The translations under genes and the position numbers were made by a program. 64,000 bases of DNA from Paenibacillus oceani. GTDB lineage: Bacteria; Bacillota; Bacilli; Paenibacillales; NBRC-103111. Where the stretch lies: the NCBI RefSeq assembly GCF_014705615.1, contig NZ_JACXJA010000021.1:106866-170865 (forward strand), given 5' to 3'. Under the pieces are notes generated by a model. The model did not search any database and was not told where the DNA came from. It saw only the letters and a list, made by a program, of their open reading frames with translations. Of the stretch, positions 17,163 to 27,805 are shown one piece after another (positions within the stretch are counted from its first letter, which is position 1; every line of letters begins with the position of its first letter).

Positions 17163-19160
17163 ATGAGCGATATCGTGCTCCACAACAAACCGTTTCAACT
17201 GGTTTCTCCATTCCAGCCTCAAGGCGATCAGCCTGGGGCTATTGACGAGCTTGTCCGCGGACTGCAGGAGGGCAAGCGATATCAGACGCTGCTTGGCGCG
17301 ACCGGCACGGGGAAGACGTTTACGGCCGCCCAGGTGATCGCCCGGACGAACCGTCCGACGCTTGTTATTGCGCATAACAAGACGCTGGCGGCTCAGCTGT
17401 GCAGCGAGTTCCAAGAGTTTTTTCCCCATAACGCCGTGTCGTATTTTGTCAGTTATTACGACTACTACCAGCCGGAGGCGTATATTCCTTCGAGCGATAC
17501 GTACATTGAGAAAGATTCCAGCATTAACGATGAGATCGACAAGCTCCGCCACTCCGCAACCAGTTCGTTGTTCGAACGCCGCGACGTAATCATCGTTGCC
17601 AGCGTATCGTGCATTTACGGTCTCGGTTCCCCGATGGAGTACCGGAATCTCGTCTTGTCGCTGAGGACGGGGATGGAACGACCGCGCAACGAGATTTTAC
17701 ACAAGCTGGTCGATATCCAGTACGCGCGGAACGATCTTAACTTCGTCCGCGGGACGTTCCGCGTTCGGGGCGACGTTATCGAGATTTTCCCGGCTTCGAG
17801 AGGCGAGCAGGCGATTCGCATCGAGCTGTTCGGCGACGAGATCGAGCGGATTACTGAAATCGACGTGCTGACCGGAGAGATTCTCGGCGAGCGGGATCAT
17901 GTCGCGATCTTCCCGGCGTCTCACTTCGTCACCCATGAGGATACGATGAAGAAGGCGCTGGTGGACATCGAGCGCGAGCTGGAGGAGCGGCTCGAAGAGC
18001 TTCGTTCCGAGAACAAGCTGCTGGAGGCTCAGCGGCTGGAGCAGCGGACCCGGTACGATCTGGAGATGATGCACGAGATGGGCTTCTGCTCCGGTATCGA
18101 GAACTACTCCGGGCCGCTTACATTCCGCGAACGCGGCGCTACGCCGTATACGCTGCTGGACTATTTCCCCGACGATATGCTGGTTATCGTTGACGAATCA
18201 CATGTATCGCTTCCGCAAATCCGAGCGATGTACAACGGCGACCGGGCGCGGAAGGAAGTGCTGGTCGATCACGGCTTCCGGCTACCGTCGGCGCTGGATA
18301 ACCGGCCGCTGCGATTCGAGGAGTTTGAGCAGAAGATCAGCCAGGCGATCTTCGTCTCGGCTACGCCGGGCCCGTATGAGCTTGAGAGCTGCCCGACGAT
18401 GGTGCAGCAGATCATCCGGCCGACAGGTCTTCTCGATCCGATTATCGAGGTGCGCCCGACGAAGGGACAGATCGACGATCTGATCGGCGAGATCAACGAG
18501 CGGATCGCCAAGGACGAGCGGGTGCTCGTCACGACGCTGACGAAGAAAATGTCGGAGGATTTGACGGATTATTTCAAAGAGCTCGGCATTAAGGTCCGTT
18601 ATCTCCATTCCGATGTCAAAACGTTTGAACGGATGCAGCTGCTGCGCGAATTGCGGCTCGGCACGTTCCATGTGCTGGTGGGCATCAACCTGCTGCGGGA
18701 AGGGCTGGACTTGCCGGAAGTATCCCTCGTCGCCATATTGGATGCGGATAAGGAAGGGTTTCTGCGTGCCGAACGGTCGCTCATTCAGACGATCGGACGG
18801 GCGGCGCGGAACGCGAACGGCCGGGTTATTATGTACGGGGACAAGCGGACAGATTCGATGGACCGGGCCATCCGCGAGACCGAGCGGCGGCGCGCGATCC
18901 AGATCGAGTTCAACGAGAAGCACGGCATCACGCCGCAGACGATCCAGAAGCGGGTGCACGATGTTATCGAGGCCACGAAGGTGGCGGAGCAGAAGGCGGA
19001 CTATCTGGCCGGCGTGAAGTCCGAGAAAATGTCCAAGAAAGACCGAGCCTCGCTGATCGAACGTCTCGAAGCGGAGATGAAGGAAGCTGCCAAAAGCTTG
19101 CAGTTCGAACGTGCCGCCGAGCTGCGCGATGCGATATTGGAGCTCAAAGCCGCCCTGTAA
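17163..19160 (+). CDS. uvrB: Excinuclease ABC subunit B
   Basis: UvrB is the damage-verifying helicase-like subunit of nucleotide excision repair. The 665-residue protein has Walker [11 protein letters not shown] (near 45), the beta-hairpin region [20 protein letters not shown] (near 95-114) that clamps DNA, helicase motifs through [11 protein letters not shown] and QTIGRAARN, and a C-terminal UVR domain (about 625-660) that binds UvrA and UvrC. I start at ATG 17163 ([11 protein letters not shown]) because GAGGGA lies seven bases upstream and family members begin here. An in-frame ATG at 17091 would add 24 residues. uvrA follows after 122 bases. Confidence 0.95.
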   Translation: MSDIVLHNKPFQLVSPFQPQGDQPGAIDELVRGLQEGKRYQTLLGATGTGKTFTAAQVIARTNRPTLVIAHNKTLAAQLCSEFQEFFPHNAVSYFVSYYDYYQPEAYIPSSDTYIEKDSSINDEIDKLRHSATSSLFERRDVIIVASVSCIYGLGSPMEYRNLVLSLRTGMERPRNEILHKLVDIQYARNDLNFVRGTFRVRGDVIEIFPASRGEQAIRIELFGDEIERITEIDVLTGEILGERDHVAIFPASHFVTHEDTMKKALVDIERELEERLEELRSENKLLEAQRLEQRTRYDLEMMHEMGFCSGIENYSGPLTFRERGATPYTLLDYFPDDMLVIVDESHVSLPQIRAMYNGDRARKEVLVDHGFRLPSALDNRPLRFEEFEQKISQAIFVSATPGPYELESCPTMVQQIIRPTGLLDPIIEVRPTKGQIDDLIGEINERIAKDERVLVTTLTKKMSEDLTDYFKELGIKVRYLHSDVKTFERMQLLRELRLGTFHVLVGINLLREGLDLPEVSLVAILDADKEGFLRAERSLIQTIGRAARNANGRVIMYGDKRTDSMDRAIRETERRRAIQIEFNEKHGITPQTIQKRVHDVIEATKVAEQKADYLAGVKSEKMSKKDRASLIERLEAEMKEAAKSLQFERAAELRDAILELKAAL

Positions 19161-19282
19161 CGGCGGCTCTCTTTCGCGGCGGAGCTGGAGAATGTTTCAA
19201 CCGGGCGGCCGGTTCCCAGTCGTTTTTAACGGTGTTATGATGAAGGAATGAATGGCTATACCCACGGAAAGGATGGTTCACA

Positions 19283-22165
19283 GTGGCTCAAGACCGCATC
19301 GTGATCAAAGGAGCGAGAGCTCATAATTTAAAAAATGTTGACGTAACGATACCGCGCGACAAGTTCGTCGTGTTGACCGGGTTAAGCGGCTCCGGCAAAT
19401 CGTCGCTCGCTTTCGATACGATCTACGCGGAGGGACAACGCCGCTACGTCGAGTCGCTTTCCGCCTACGCCAGACAGTTTCTGGGCCAGATGGACAAGCC
19501 GGATGTCGATTCGATCGAAGGATTGTCCCCGGCCATCTCCATCGACCAGAAAACGACCAGCCGCAACCCCCGGTCTACAGTCGGCACGGTTACGGAAATA
19601 TACGATTACCTCAGGCTGATGTTTGCCCGGATCGGGAAGCCGCATTGCCCGGATCACGGCAGCGAGATTACCGCACAGTCGGTCGAGCAGATGATCGACC
19701 GGATTATGGAATATCCCGAGCGGACGAAGCTGCAGATCTTGGCGCCGATCATATCCGGACGCAAGGGCGAGCATACGAAGCTGCTGGCCGATATTCAGAA
19801 GCAGGGCTTCGTTCGCGTCCGCGTTAACGGAGAGATCCGCGATCTGTCCGAGAAGATTGAGCTGGAGAAAAACAAGAAACATTCGATCGAAGTTGTCGTC
19901 GACCGGATCGTCGTGAAGGGTGATATTCAGGCCCGGCTCGCGGATTCGCTGGAGACGGCGCTGAAGCTGGCCGACGGCCGGGTAATCGTCGATGTGATGG
20001 AGCAGGAAGAGCTGCTGTTCAGCCAGAAGCTGGCGTGCCCGGAATGCGGCTTCAGCATCGATGAGCTTGCTCCGCGGATGTTCTCGTTCAACAGCCCGTT
20101 CGGAGCTTGCCCGGATTGCGACGGTTTGGGAGCGAAGATGATCGTTGATCCGGACCTTCTCGTACCGAATCCGGCGATGACGATCGAGGAAGGCGCGTTC
20201 GAGGCTTGGGCGGGAAGCACGTCCAACTATTATCCTCAGTTTCTGGCTGCGGTGTGCGAACATTACGAGATCCCCCGGAACGTTCCTGTTGCCGAGCTGT
20301 CGGCGGACCATATGAAGAAGATTTTGTATGGAACCGGCGGCGAGAAGGTCAAATTCCGTTACGAGAACGATTTTGGCCTGTCCAAGGAAGCGCTCGTTCC
20401 GTTCGAAGGAATCGTCCGCAACCTGGAGCGGAGATACCGCGAGACCGCGTCGGACGGCATCCGCGAGCATATCGAGCAATATATGAGCGCGAAGCCGTGC
20501 CAGGGCTGCAAAGGCCAACGGCTGAAGCGGGAGACGCTGGCCGTCACCGTCGGCAATAAAAATATTGCGTACGTGACCAATCTGTCGATCGGAGATGCGG
20601 CCGATTTCTTCGGCGGACTCGATCTGTCGGAGAAGGAGCGGACGATCGCCCATCTCGTACTGAAGGAAATCGAAGCCCGTCTCGGCTTTCTGGTTAACGT
20701 TGGTCTCGACTACTTATCCCTCAGCCGTTCAGCCGGTACGTTATCCGGCGGCGAGGCGCAGCGCATTCGTCTGGCGACCCAGATCGGCTCCAGCCTGATG
20801 GGCGTTCTGTACATCCTGGACGAGCCGAGCATCGGTCTGCATCAACGGGACAACGATCGTCTCATTCGTACGCTGGAGCATATGCGCGATCTCGGCAATA
20901 CGCTGATCGTCGTCGAGCATGACGAAGATACGATGATCGCCGCGGACTATATTATCGATATCGGACCGGGTGCCGGCATCCATGGCGGACAAGTCGTGGC
21001 GCAAGGAACGCCGAAGGAAATTATGGAAGATCCCAACTCGCTTACCGGTCAATATTTGAGCGGGAAGAAGTTCATACCGATCCCGAGTCCGCGGAGGAAG
21101 CCTAACGGAAAGTGGCTGGAGGTCAAAGGCGCCAAGGAGAACAATCTGCGAGGCGTCAACGCCAAAATACCGCTCGGCGTATTCACTTGCGTCACCGGCG
21201 TATCCGGATCGGGCAAAAGTACGCTGATTAACGAAATCTTGTACAAATCGCTAGCGCGCGATCTGAATAAAGCGAAGACACGCCCAGGCGAGCATAAGGA
21301 AATACTCGGCCTGGAGCATATCGAGAAGGTCATCGAGATCGACCAGTCGCCGATCGGAAGAACCCCGAGATCGAATCCGGCCACGTACACAGGGATGTTC
21401 GACGATATCCGCGACGTATTCTCGGCAACCAACGAGTCGAAGGTGCGAGGGTACAAGAAAGGCCGGTTCAGCTTTAACGTGAAAGGCGGACGCTGCGAAG
21501 CGTGCCGCGGAGACGGTATCATCAAGATCGAGATGCACTTCCTGCCGGACGTGTACGTGCCGTGCGAGCAGTGCAAAGGGAAACGGTACAACCGCGAGAC
21601 GCTCGATATCAAATACAAAGGCAAAAGCATCGCCGAGGTGCTGGAGCTGACGATCGAGGACGGCTGCGAGTTTTTCCGCAACATTCCGCGTATTCACCGG
21701 AAGCTGCAGACGCTGCTGGACGTAGGCCTCGGCTATATGAAGCTGGGCCAGCCGGCAACGACGCTGTCCGGTGGCGAAGCGCAGCGGGTGAAGCTGGCCG
21801 CCGAGCTGTACCGGCGCAGCACCGGCAAGACCATCTACATTTTGGACGAGCCGACAACGGGTCTTCATATCGACGACATCGACCGTTTGCTTACCGTCCT
21901 TCACCGTCTGGTGGACAGCGGCGAGACGGTGCTTGTAATCGAGCATAATCTGGACGTGATTAAGACGGCCGATTATTTGATCGATCTGGGGCCGGAAGGC
22001 GGTACTCGAGGCGGCACGATCGTGGCGACGGGAGCGCCGGAGGAAGTCGTCCGGGTACCGGAGTCTTACACCGGCAAGTATTTAAAGCCGATTCTGGAGC
22101 GCGACCTGGAGCGTACGGAGCAGCAAGAGAAAGAGCGCGAAGCTAAGGAGAATGCGGTCGTATGA
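19283..22165 (+). CDS. uvrA: Excinuclease ABC subunit A
   Basis: UvrA is the ABC-type damage sensor that loads UvrB. The 960-residue protein has two ABC modules: Walker [10 protein letters not shown] (near 32) and GVSGSGKST (near 638); signatures [12 protein letters not shown] (near 488) and [12 protein letters not shown] (near 830). Zinc modules are CPECGF...CPDCDGLG (near 253-283) and CEACRGDG...CEQCKGKR (near 740-767). The start is GTG 19283 after GGAAAGGATGG. It ends with an acidic, Glu-rich tail and is followed by a strong terminator. Confidence 0.97.
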   Translation: MAQDRIVIKGARAHNLKNVDVTIPRDKFVVLTGLSGSGKSSLAFDTIYAEGQRRYVESLSAYARQFLGQMDKPDVDSIEGLSPAISIDQKTTSRNPRSTVGTVTEIYDYLRLMFARIGKPHCPDHGSEITAQSVEQMIDRIMEYPERTKLQILAPIISGRKGEHTKLLADIQKQGFVRVRVNGEIRDLSEKIELEKNKKHSIEVVVDRIVVKGDIQARLADSLETALKLADGRVIVDVMEQEELLFSQKLACPECGFSIDELAPRMFSFNSPFGACPDCDGLGAKMIVDPDLLVPNPAMTIEEGAFEAWAGSTSNYYPQFLAAVCEHYEIPRNVPVAELSADHMKKILYGTGGEKVKFRYENDFGLSKEALVPFEGIVRNLERRYRETASDGIREHIEQYMSAKPCQGCKGQRLKRETLAVTVGNKNIAYVTNLSIGDAADFFGGLDLSEKERTIAHLVLKEIEARLGFLVNVGLDYLSLSRSAGTLSGGEAQRIRLATQIGSSLMGVLYILDEPSIGLHQRDNDRLIRTLEHMRDLGNTLIVVEHDEDTMIAADYIIDIGPGAGIHGGQVVAQGTPKEIMEDPNSLTGQYLSGKKFIPIPSPRRKPNGKWLEVKGAKENNLRGVNAKIPLGVFTCVTGVSGSGKSTLINEILYKSLARDLNKAKTRPGEHKEILGLEHIEKVIEIDQSPIGRTPRSNPATYTGMFDDIRDVFSATNESKVRGYKKGRFSFNVKGGRCEACRGDGIIKIEMHFLPDVYVPCEQCKGKRYNRETLDIKYKGKSIAEVLELTIEDGCEFFRNIPRIHRKLQTLLDVGLGYMKLGQPATTLSGGEAQRVKLAAELYRRSTGKTIYILDEPTTGLHIDDIDRLLTVLHRLVDSGETVLVIEHNLDVIKTADYLIDLGPEGGTRGGTIVATGAPEEVVRVPESYTGKYLKPILERDLERTEQQEKEREAKENAVV

Positions 22166-22175
22166 CCGCTCCAAC

Positions 22176-22225
22176 AACCAACCCTGTTCGAACGACGGCG
22201 TTCGTAACGGGGTTGGTTTTTCTTT
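22176..22225 (+). terminator. Terminator after uvrA
   Basis: AACCAACCC and TTCGAACG pair with CGTTCGTAA and GGGGTTGGTT across an ACGG loop, and TTTTTCTTT follows. It closes the uvrBA unit. Confidence 0.9.
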
Positions 22226-22458
22226 GCGCGCTTTAAAGTGGGAATCGTCCTTCTTAGTCAAATAAACCGGAATTTTCATGAATAAGGGAAAAGAAGCCGC
22301 ACGATTGATTTGGTACGCTAAGCGCAGGATCATGGAGGGAGCGAGAGTGGGAACATTTGTGGTTGTGACGATAGGGGGGATTTCGGTATTGTGATGCATT
22401 GCAAGCCGGAGTAATTCAGTTAGACCATCATGCTCATTAGATGAAGGAGGCGCAGGAG

Positions 22459-24249
22459 ATGAAGGCAGAACACGAAGAGAAGATCCATGAAAACAAGGCA
22501 CATTCCACGGACGGGAGAGAGTGGGAAACGAGCCTTACACCGAAGCGAATAAGCCGGAGGAAGTTGCTGGCGTCCATCGGTCTGGCCGGAGCTGGTGCGT
22601 GTATGACGGTTGCAGGAGCCTATGGGGCAAGCGCTTCTTCCGTCGCGGAATCGGTGTATGCACGTTCAACTCCGGAGAACGATTCGAGATTTCATCCCAG
22701 GAAGCCGGGCCCGTGGATCGACATCACGCAACCTCCGTATAATGCCCGCCCGGGCGGCAGCTACGACAATTCGGCTATTTTTCAACAAGCGGTAAATGAT
22801 GCAGCGGGTGAGGGCGGCAAAATATACGTTCCCTTCGGAGATTACTTGGTGGCGAACGGGTTTACGATCGATAAAAACTATTTGTCGCTGGAAGGAACGG
22901 GGAGGCTCGTGCTGGGCCGTCATATCTCGCTGCTTGCCGACGGCTTCCGGTGCAGCGGGCTGCGGTTCAAGGCGCTGAACACGTCAAGCCAAATTCGAGG
23001 CATTCAGGCGGAGACCGCCTTGATCGGGAGAAGCATCGGACGGATAACGATACAAAATTGCGAATTCGAGCAGTTTTTCTATGCGACTAACTTCCGCGGG
23101 ACCGAGTCGTATCCGATCCGGGATATAGTGGTGGAGGGCTGCCGATCAACTGCTCCGGTTGGGGTAAACGCCGGCCATTTTCAAAACCTGTGTACTATAA
23201 ATACTTATTACAGCGGAAATGCCTGTTACAACGGCCAAAATGCAACCAGCTACAATTTTTTCGGGGGCAACGGCAAAATCAAAATTGTCGGCAATTATGA
23301 TTTCAACAATTCGTACGGCTCCTGCGAAATAGAAAATTCCCCCGGGGCGGAAGTAGTCATTTCCTCCAACAATTTCGACAGGCAGCTTTGGATCGACGAC
23401 AGCTCGACTGTGGTCATTGACGGGAACATTATCAAAGAGAGGATCTTTGTAACGGTTCAGGATAACGATTGTGAAAACGTGATCATCTCCAATAATATCG
23501 CAGATCGGATCTATGTCGATAAGTTCAGCACCTACCGGGCTGGTAAAATAAAAAACCTGGAGATTTGCCACAATGAACTGATCGGTCCGGGGGGCTGGGG
23601 GATATTTATCCGCGGGACGTATACGGAAGCTTGCCGAATTGTCGAGAACCGGATTGCTCCCGGCTTTACGAGCGGATCGATCGGGATCGTACGAGACCCG
23701 GGTCTCGATCTGGAGATCTCCCGCAACGAAGTGAACGGATTGGTTTTATTCAGCAGCACCGGCGGGGCGATCCGGTTATACGGAAACCGCAATTATACGT
23801 TGTCCGGCAAACACGATGTTCCCACCTTGGAACGTTTGTACCAGTCTTCGGGGACAAGGTTGAACGTAGCAGACAGGAAAGTTTTTCAGTCGCAGACAAT
23901 CCGTGCGGTATCCGGTTCCGCCGGTTCCGCTTCGTTTGCAATCGACCCTGCCGCTGCAGGATCGGGCAAAGCCGTCAAATTGACTTTCACGGGATGTGTT
24001 CAGCATCCGACGCCACTTTTCGATGCCGCGGAGCAGACGGTGATCCTCTCCAACCATTCTGGAGCGTTACACGTATCGGCAGGGTCTTTAACCAAAATAT
24101 CCGGGAATGCGGCGACCGATTTCACTACACACTTCCAGTTAAACGCCGAGATGATGGAGCTGCTTGTAACGATAACGAACACAGGGACAGCGACATTGGC
24201 AGTGAGCGTTTCTTGTATCGAGCATGCGGCCGTCCATGTTCCCGTTTAG
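22459..24249 (+). CDS. Tat-exported right-handed beta-helix protein (pectate-lyase-like fold)
   Basis: The 596-residue protein starts MKAEHEEKIH and carries a twin-arginine signal: SRRKLL at residues 32-37, then a hydrophobic stretch to about residue 60. The mature part begins WIDITQPPYNARPGG and DNSAIFQQAVNDAAG, which is the N-terminal pattern of pectate-lyase-superfamily beta-helix proteins. Many short NNF/GN/ISNN turns follow (residues 150-460), then a C-terminal beta-rich domain of about 120 residues. A carbohydrate-active or phage-tailspike-like role is possible, but no catalytic residues are certain. ATG 22459 is nine bases after AAGGAGG, so the earlier in-frame ATG at 22441 is rejected. 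Confidence 0.75.
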   Translation: MKAEHEEKIHENKAHSTDGREWETSLTPKRISRRKLLASIGLAGAGACMTVAGAYGASASSVAESVYARSTPENDSRFHPRKPGPWIDITQPPYNARPGGSYDNSAIFQQAVNDAAGEGGKIYVPFGDYLVANGFTIDKNYLSLEGTGRLVLGRHISLLADGFRCSGLRFKALNTSSQIRGIQAETALIGRSIGRITIQNCEFEQFFYATNFRGTESYPIRDIVVEGCRSTAPVGVNAGHFQNLCTINTYYSGNACYNGQNATSYNFFGGNGKIKIVGNYDFNNSYGSCEIENSPGAEVVISSNNFDRQLWIDDSSTVVIDGNIIKERIFVTVQDNDCENVIISNNIADRIYVDKFSTYRAGKIKNLEICHNELIGPGGWGIFIRGTYTEACRIVENRIAPGFTSGSIGIVRDPGLDLEISRNEVNGLVLFSSTGGAIRLYGNRNYTLSGKHDVPTLERLYQSSGTRLNVADRKVFQSQTIRAVSGSAGSASFAIDPAAAGSGKAVKLTFTGCVQHPTPLFDAAEQTVILSNHSGALHVSAGSLTKISGNAATDFTTHFQLNAEMMELLVTITNTGTATLAVSVSCIEHAAVHVPV

Positions 24250-24377
24250 AAAAATTCGGTAGTGCCCGAATCAACTATGGAAAGGTATGGAGGGCCGATA
24301 TTCATCTGGGCAGCAGTCTATCCGGGCAAAGCCACCTGTGGTAATATGGAAAAAAATCGCCACTGGGGGGATACGGC

Positions 24378-25265
24378 ATGCCAATCGAGCGGCCCTCTTT
24401 GTTTCATGAATTCGAATACCGTTGCTCCAAGCCGCTGTATACGGAGGAGGTCCGGCATCCGGCTCTTTACGAGCTTTTATATGTCCACGAAGGCAGCGGA
24501 TTGTCGAATGTCGGCGATCGTGCGATTCCGCTCGCTGCCCGTGATCTTCTGATCTCGGATGGAACGAAACAGCAGGGATTACGTGTGGATGACAAGATCG
24601 GATGCATCTATACCCGGATATCGATTCGCCCGTCGTCACTGAGGAAGATGAAGTCGCCGGTGAACGGAATCGATCTCATGCTGCCTTTTGAAGTGCTGGG
24701 GCATCATCATATTCACATGTCGGAAGAAGCCGGCAAGGAAATGGAAGCTTTGTTGCTTCGAATACACCGGTTTAGCCAAAGCGGCAATTGGGTAGATCTC
24801 AATCGGCTCGTAATGGCCTTTTTTGATTTGCTGATCGTGGTGTACGCTGTCTGTGAGCCGGATCTGAAGAAGCAAAACTATACGATTAGTGAGAAAGAGC
24901 GGCATGTCCGCAAAGTAATCCATTATATTGAAAACGCATTCAACGAAGATGTCACGTTAAATGATATGGAGCGGGAGCTCCACTTAAGCAAGCAGTATAT
25001 GTCGAGAATTTTCCGTGAAAGTACGGGGATTACCATATTCGATTACTTGTACCGCAGACGGATTGAACAAGCGAAGCAACTCTTCTATATGCATCGTGCA
25101 TGTTCAGTGACCGATATTGGCTTGCAGGTCGGGTTTAAGAACGTATCCCATTTTAGCCGAATGTTCAAAACCCAGGTGGGAGTTACGCCGGAACAATATC
25201 GAAAGGTTATGGATCATGGAGCGGCCGACGGCGGCAGCAACCGCAAATCAAATACAGTCAAATGA
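24378..25265 (+). CDS. AraC-family transcriptional regulator (first of two)
   Basis: This 295-residue regulator has an N-terminal cupin-like sensing domain (about 1-150, with HPALYELLYVHEGSGLSNVG near residue 27) and a C-terminal double helix-turn-helix (about 175-280). The second half of the DNA-binding domain reads DIGLQVGFKNVSHFSRMFK and GVTPEQYRK, the AraC signature. It lies downstream of the beta-helix gene and upstream of a second AraC gene, all on one strand. A sugar or polysaccharide signal is likely but not shown. ATG 24378 has a GGGGGGAT sequence just upstream. Confidence 0.88.
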   Translation: MPIERPSLFHEFEYRCSKPLYTEEVRHPALYELLYVHEGSGLSNVGDRAIPLAARDLLISDGTKQQGLRVDDKIGCIYTRISIRPSSLRKMKSPVNGIDLMLPFEVLGHHHIHMSEEAGKEMEALLLRIHRFSQSGNWVDLNRLVMAFFDLLIVVYAVCEPDLKKQNYTISEKERHVRKVIHYIENAFNEDVTLNDMERELHLSKQYMSRIFRESTGITIFDYLYRRRIEQAKQLFYMHRACSVTDIGLQVGFKNVSHFSRMFKTQVGVTPEQYRKVMDHGAADGGSNRKSNTVK

Positions 25266-25370
25266 GGAAGGGGGGAAGTTAACAAGAGGAAAGCACCAGA
25301 TTGGTACCCGTGCTACATTAAATACAACGGCGGCGGGGACGTTTTATCGTCGGGAAGGAGGGGGAGTCGA

Positions 25371-26285
25371 TTGATCTTAACGCGGCGTTATCCGCTGTTT
25401 AACGAATATTACTATTTATGCAATACGCCTTTTGTGAAAACGTTTCATACCCATCCGCAATACGAGATTTACTACTTTCATAAAGGCAAGTGCGACTATT
25501 TGATCGGGGATCAGGTGTTCGAGCTGGAGTCCGGGGATGCGATCCTGATGAACGGGATGACTTTGCATGGTCCGATCGTGGATCGGGATAACGAATACGT
25601 ACGGTCGATGTTCTCGTTTTATCCGGAGATTATCCGCATCTTTCATCAGACACTTGGGCCGCTTAATCCGCTGCGTCCGTTCGAGGTGCTGAAAAATTAC
25701 CGGATTCGGTTGAGCGGAGACCGCAAGGTTGAATTCGAGGATATGCTGCGCCGGATGAACAAGTATTACTACTGCCAGAACACGGTTGAGTTTAACCGGT
25801 CTTTGCTGGCTTTTTTCGAGCTGCTGTGGTTTCTGTACGGGGAATGCGAGGAAGCGATGGAAGAGCTTGAACAAAGCGGGCCGGCAAACGGGATGGAAAA
25901 GGAACGGAACGTGCAAACCGTCATTTCGTTGATCGAGCAGCAGTACCGCGAGCCGATCTCGCTGGATACGCTGGAGAAAAGCGTCTATATGAGCAAGCAT
26001 CATCTGTCCCGGATATTCCGCGAGCTGACGGGGATGACGATCATCGATTATTTGTACAAATACCGGATCAACCAGGCTAAAATATTGTTTTACTTGGATC
26101 GGACCAATTCTGTTACGGATGTGTACAAGGAAGTCGGATTTCATAGTATGGCGCACTTCAGCCGGTTATTTAAAAAGTTCGTCGGGATTCCCCCGGAGCA
26201 GTACCGGAAAATGGTGCAGCCGTTTTTGCTGGAGCCGTTCGCCTTCCCTCCCCGCGAGGTTCAGACCGTTCCGAATGAAAAATAA
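25371..26285 (+). CDS. AraC-family transcriptional regulator (second of two)
   Basis: The 304-residue protein has the same layout as its neighbour: cupin-like domain (THPQYEIYYFHKGKCDYLIGD near residues 27-47) and C-terminal AraC DNA-binding domain (VYKEVGFHSMAHFSRLFKKF, GIPPEQYRK). The two look like tandem paralogues. TTG 25371 is chosen because GGAAGGAGGGGGAG lies just before it. The gene is followed after about 30 bases by an ABC-type solute-binding lipoprotein gene, which it plausibly controls. Confidence 0.88.
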   Translation: MILTRRYPLFNEYYYLCNTPFVKTFHTHPQYEIYYFHKGKCDYLIGDQVFELESGDAILMNGMTLHGPIVDRDNEYVRSMFSFYPEIIRIFHQTLGPLNPLRPFEVLKNYRIRLSGDRKVEFEDMLRRMNKYYYCQNTVEFNRSLLAFFELLWFLYGECEEAMEELEQSGPANGMEKERNVQTVISLIEQQYREPISLDTLEKSVYMSKHHLSRIFRELTGMTIIDYLYKYRINQAKILFYLDRTNSVTDVYKEVGFHSMAHFSRLFKKFVGIPPEQYRKMVQPFLLEPFAFPPREVQTVPNEK

Positions 26286-26317
26286 CGAGGGTTGTGTGAT
26301 CAAGGAGGTCATTGGAT

Positions 26318-27625
26318 TTGTTAAACAAGAGATGGACGATTGCGGCATGCATGCTTGCAGCTGTAGGAACGATATCGGCGTGCGGGGGCGGCGCGAATCC
26401 GAAAGCGGGGAATGACCAAGCGGGGGAGACCCCGTCGGTGGACCTGACGAAAATACCGGTCCATCTGGTCATCCATGATACGACGGGTGAAAAAGTCGAA
26501 CTGCTGATGGATAAGTACGGCAACAAGCTAAAGGAAAAGTTTCCGAACTGGACCTTTGAGATCGTCCCCAAAGTGGACAGCAAAACGCTGCCGAATCTGA
26601 TTGCAGGAGGGACAACGATCGACATGGTCGTGGAGTCGACCGGGGTTTCGACGATGGAGTACGACCTGCAAGGCGACATAAGCGATCTGATTGCCAAGCA
26701 CAAATACGATCTGAACCGGCTGGAGCCGACTGCGGTTGAAATTCAGCGAAAGATGGCAAACGGGGGCATATACGGGCTGCCGACCTGGACCCGCTCGATG
26801 ATTTTATACTACAACAAGGATCTATTCGATATGTTCGGAGTCTCGTACCCGAAAGACGGGATGACGTGGGACGAATTGTACGACGTGACCCGGAAAATGA
26901 CCCGGACCGAGGGCGGCCAAAGCTACAAAGGGCTGACGATGGCGTTCGAATTCGGGCTAATGCTGAATCAGCTGGGCGCACCGAGTCAGGATGCGAAAAG
27001 CGGTAAAGCGCTGTTTCTGGACGATACATTCAAGAAAGCGTTCGAGAATCAGTCGAGATTTTACCAGATTGCCGGAAACGGCTTGCCTGGCGACAGGTTT
27101 TATTTGGACAATCAGCAAAATCCCTTTTACAAAAACAAGACGGTTGCGATGTTTCTCACACTTAGCGGTGCCGAGAAGATATACAAGGACAGCGTAAACT
27201 GGGACGTAGCCGAATTCCCGGTGTTCGAGGACAAAAAGGGAATAGGCTCGCAATCGTACCCTACGTACTTCTTTTTAAGCAAGGCAAGTAAAAACCGTGA
27301 CGCTGCGTTCCAGGTATTGAGCTATTTGACGTCGGATGAGTATCAAAGCTTTGCGTCCCGCTCCGGCATCATTACGATCCTGAAAGACACCTCCGTAATG
27401 AAGCAATTCGCTGCCGACCTTCCGTACGTGCAAGGGAAACGCATACAAGCGATGATTCCGGCGAAATATGCCGAGCCTACTTTAAAAACGAAGTATAACG
27501 CGATTGCGAACAAGGAGCTGCTAGCCGCTCTCGAAGCAGTTGCCAAAGGCACCGATGTCAATACGGCACTTCGCGAGGCAGCGGAACGAAATGATAAGCA
27601 AGTAGGGGCCGAGCAGGGGAAATAG
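26318..27625 (+). CDS. Extracellular solute-binding lipoprotein (family 1), orphan
   Basis: This 435-residue exported lipoprotein has a signal peptide with lipobox ISAC (lipidated Cys22) and then the type-1 solute-binding fold of carbohydrate ABC importers, including GGTTIDMVVESTG, GIYGLPTWTRSMILYYNKDLF and FLSKASKNRDAAFQVLSYL. Its ligand is unknown, but oligosaccharides are typical. No permease genes follow; instead a terminator and an XRE regulator. TTG 26318 is preferred, eight bases after AAGGAGGTC; a TTG six bases earlier is too close to the ribosome site. It probably shares a transcript with the preceding AraC gene. Confidence 0.85.
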   Translation: MLNKRWTIAACMLAAVGTISACGGGANPKAGNDQAGETPSVDLTKIPVHLVIHDTTGEKVELLMDKYGNKLKEKFPNWTFEIVPKVDSKTLPNLIAGGTTIDMVVESTGVSTMEYDLQGDISDLIAKHKYDLNRLEPTAVEIQRKMANGGIYGLPTWTRSMILYYNKDLFDMFGVSYPKDGMTWDELYDVTRKMTRTEGGQSYKGLTMAFEFGLMLNQLGAPSQDAKSGKALFLDDTFKKAFENQSRFYQIAGNGLPGDRFYLDNQQNPFYKNKTVAMFLTLSGAEKIYKDSVNWDVAEFPVFEDKKGIGSQSYPTYFFLSKASKNRDAAFQVLSYLTSDEYQSFASRSGIITILKDTSVMKQFAADLPYVQGKRIQAMIPAKYAEPTLKTKYNAIANKELLAALEAVAKGTDVNTALREAAERNDKQVGAEQGK

Positions 27626-27640
27626 TGAGGTGAGCCCAGG

Positions 27641-27678
27641 CCGCAGGATGAACGGTTTGTTCTTCTGCGGTTTTTTTT
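27641..27678 (+). terminator. Terminator after the solute-binding protein gene
   Basis: CCGCAGGATGAAC pairs with GTTCTTCTGCGG around GGTTT, and eight T residues follow. Confidence 0.9.
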
Positions 27679-27686
27679 GAAGAAAC

Positions 27687-27714
27687 ATGCAACTACAGGT
27701 TGCATCGTGATACT
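27687..27714. promoter_or_regulatory. Possible operator: ATGCAAC palindrome plus ATCGTGATACT
   Basis: ATGCAAC-TACAG-GTTGCAT (27687-27705) is a perfect 7-base inverted repeat upstream of the XRE gene. It runs into ATCGTGATACT (27704-27714), a sequence found again at 28520-28530, on the other side of the same gene. An autoregulatory site for the XRE protein is a reasonable guess. Confidence 0.35.
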
Positions 27715-27805
27715 TCCTATTCAACAACGAGGACTATTTCTATCCCGTCTGGCCTGTGATAACGTAATAGACGAGATCAGATTGGGTGGGAAAGGCGGGT
27801 AACGA

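Noticed and set aside
22324..22400. Possible 20-codon peptide MEGARVGTFVVV... before the beta-helix gene
   Set aside because: It has no ribosome site and no recognisable family, and it is too short to support.
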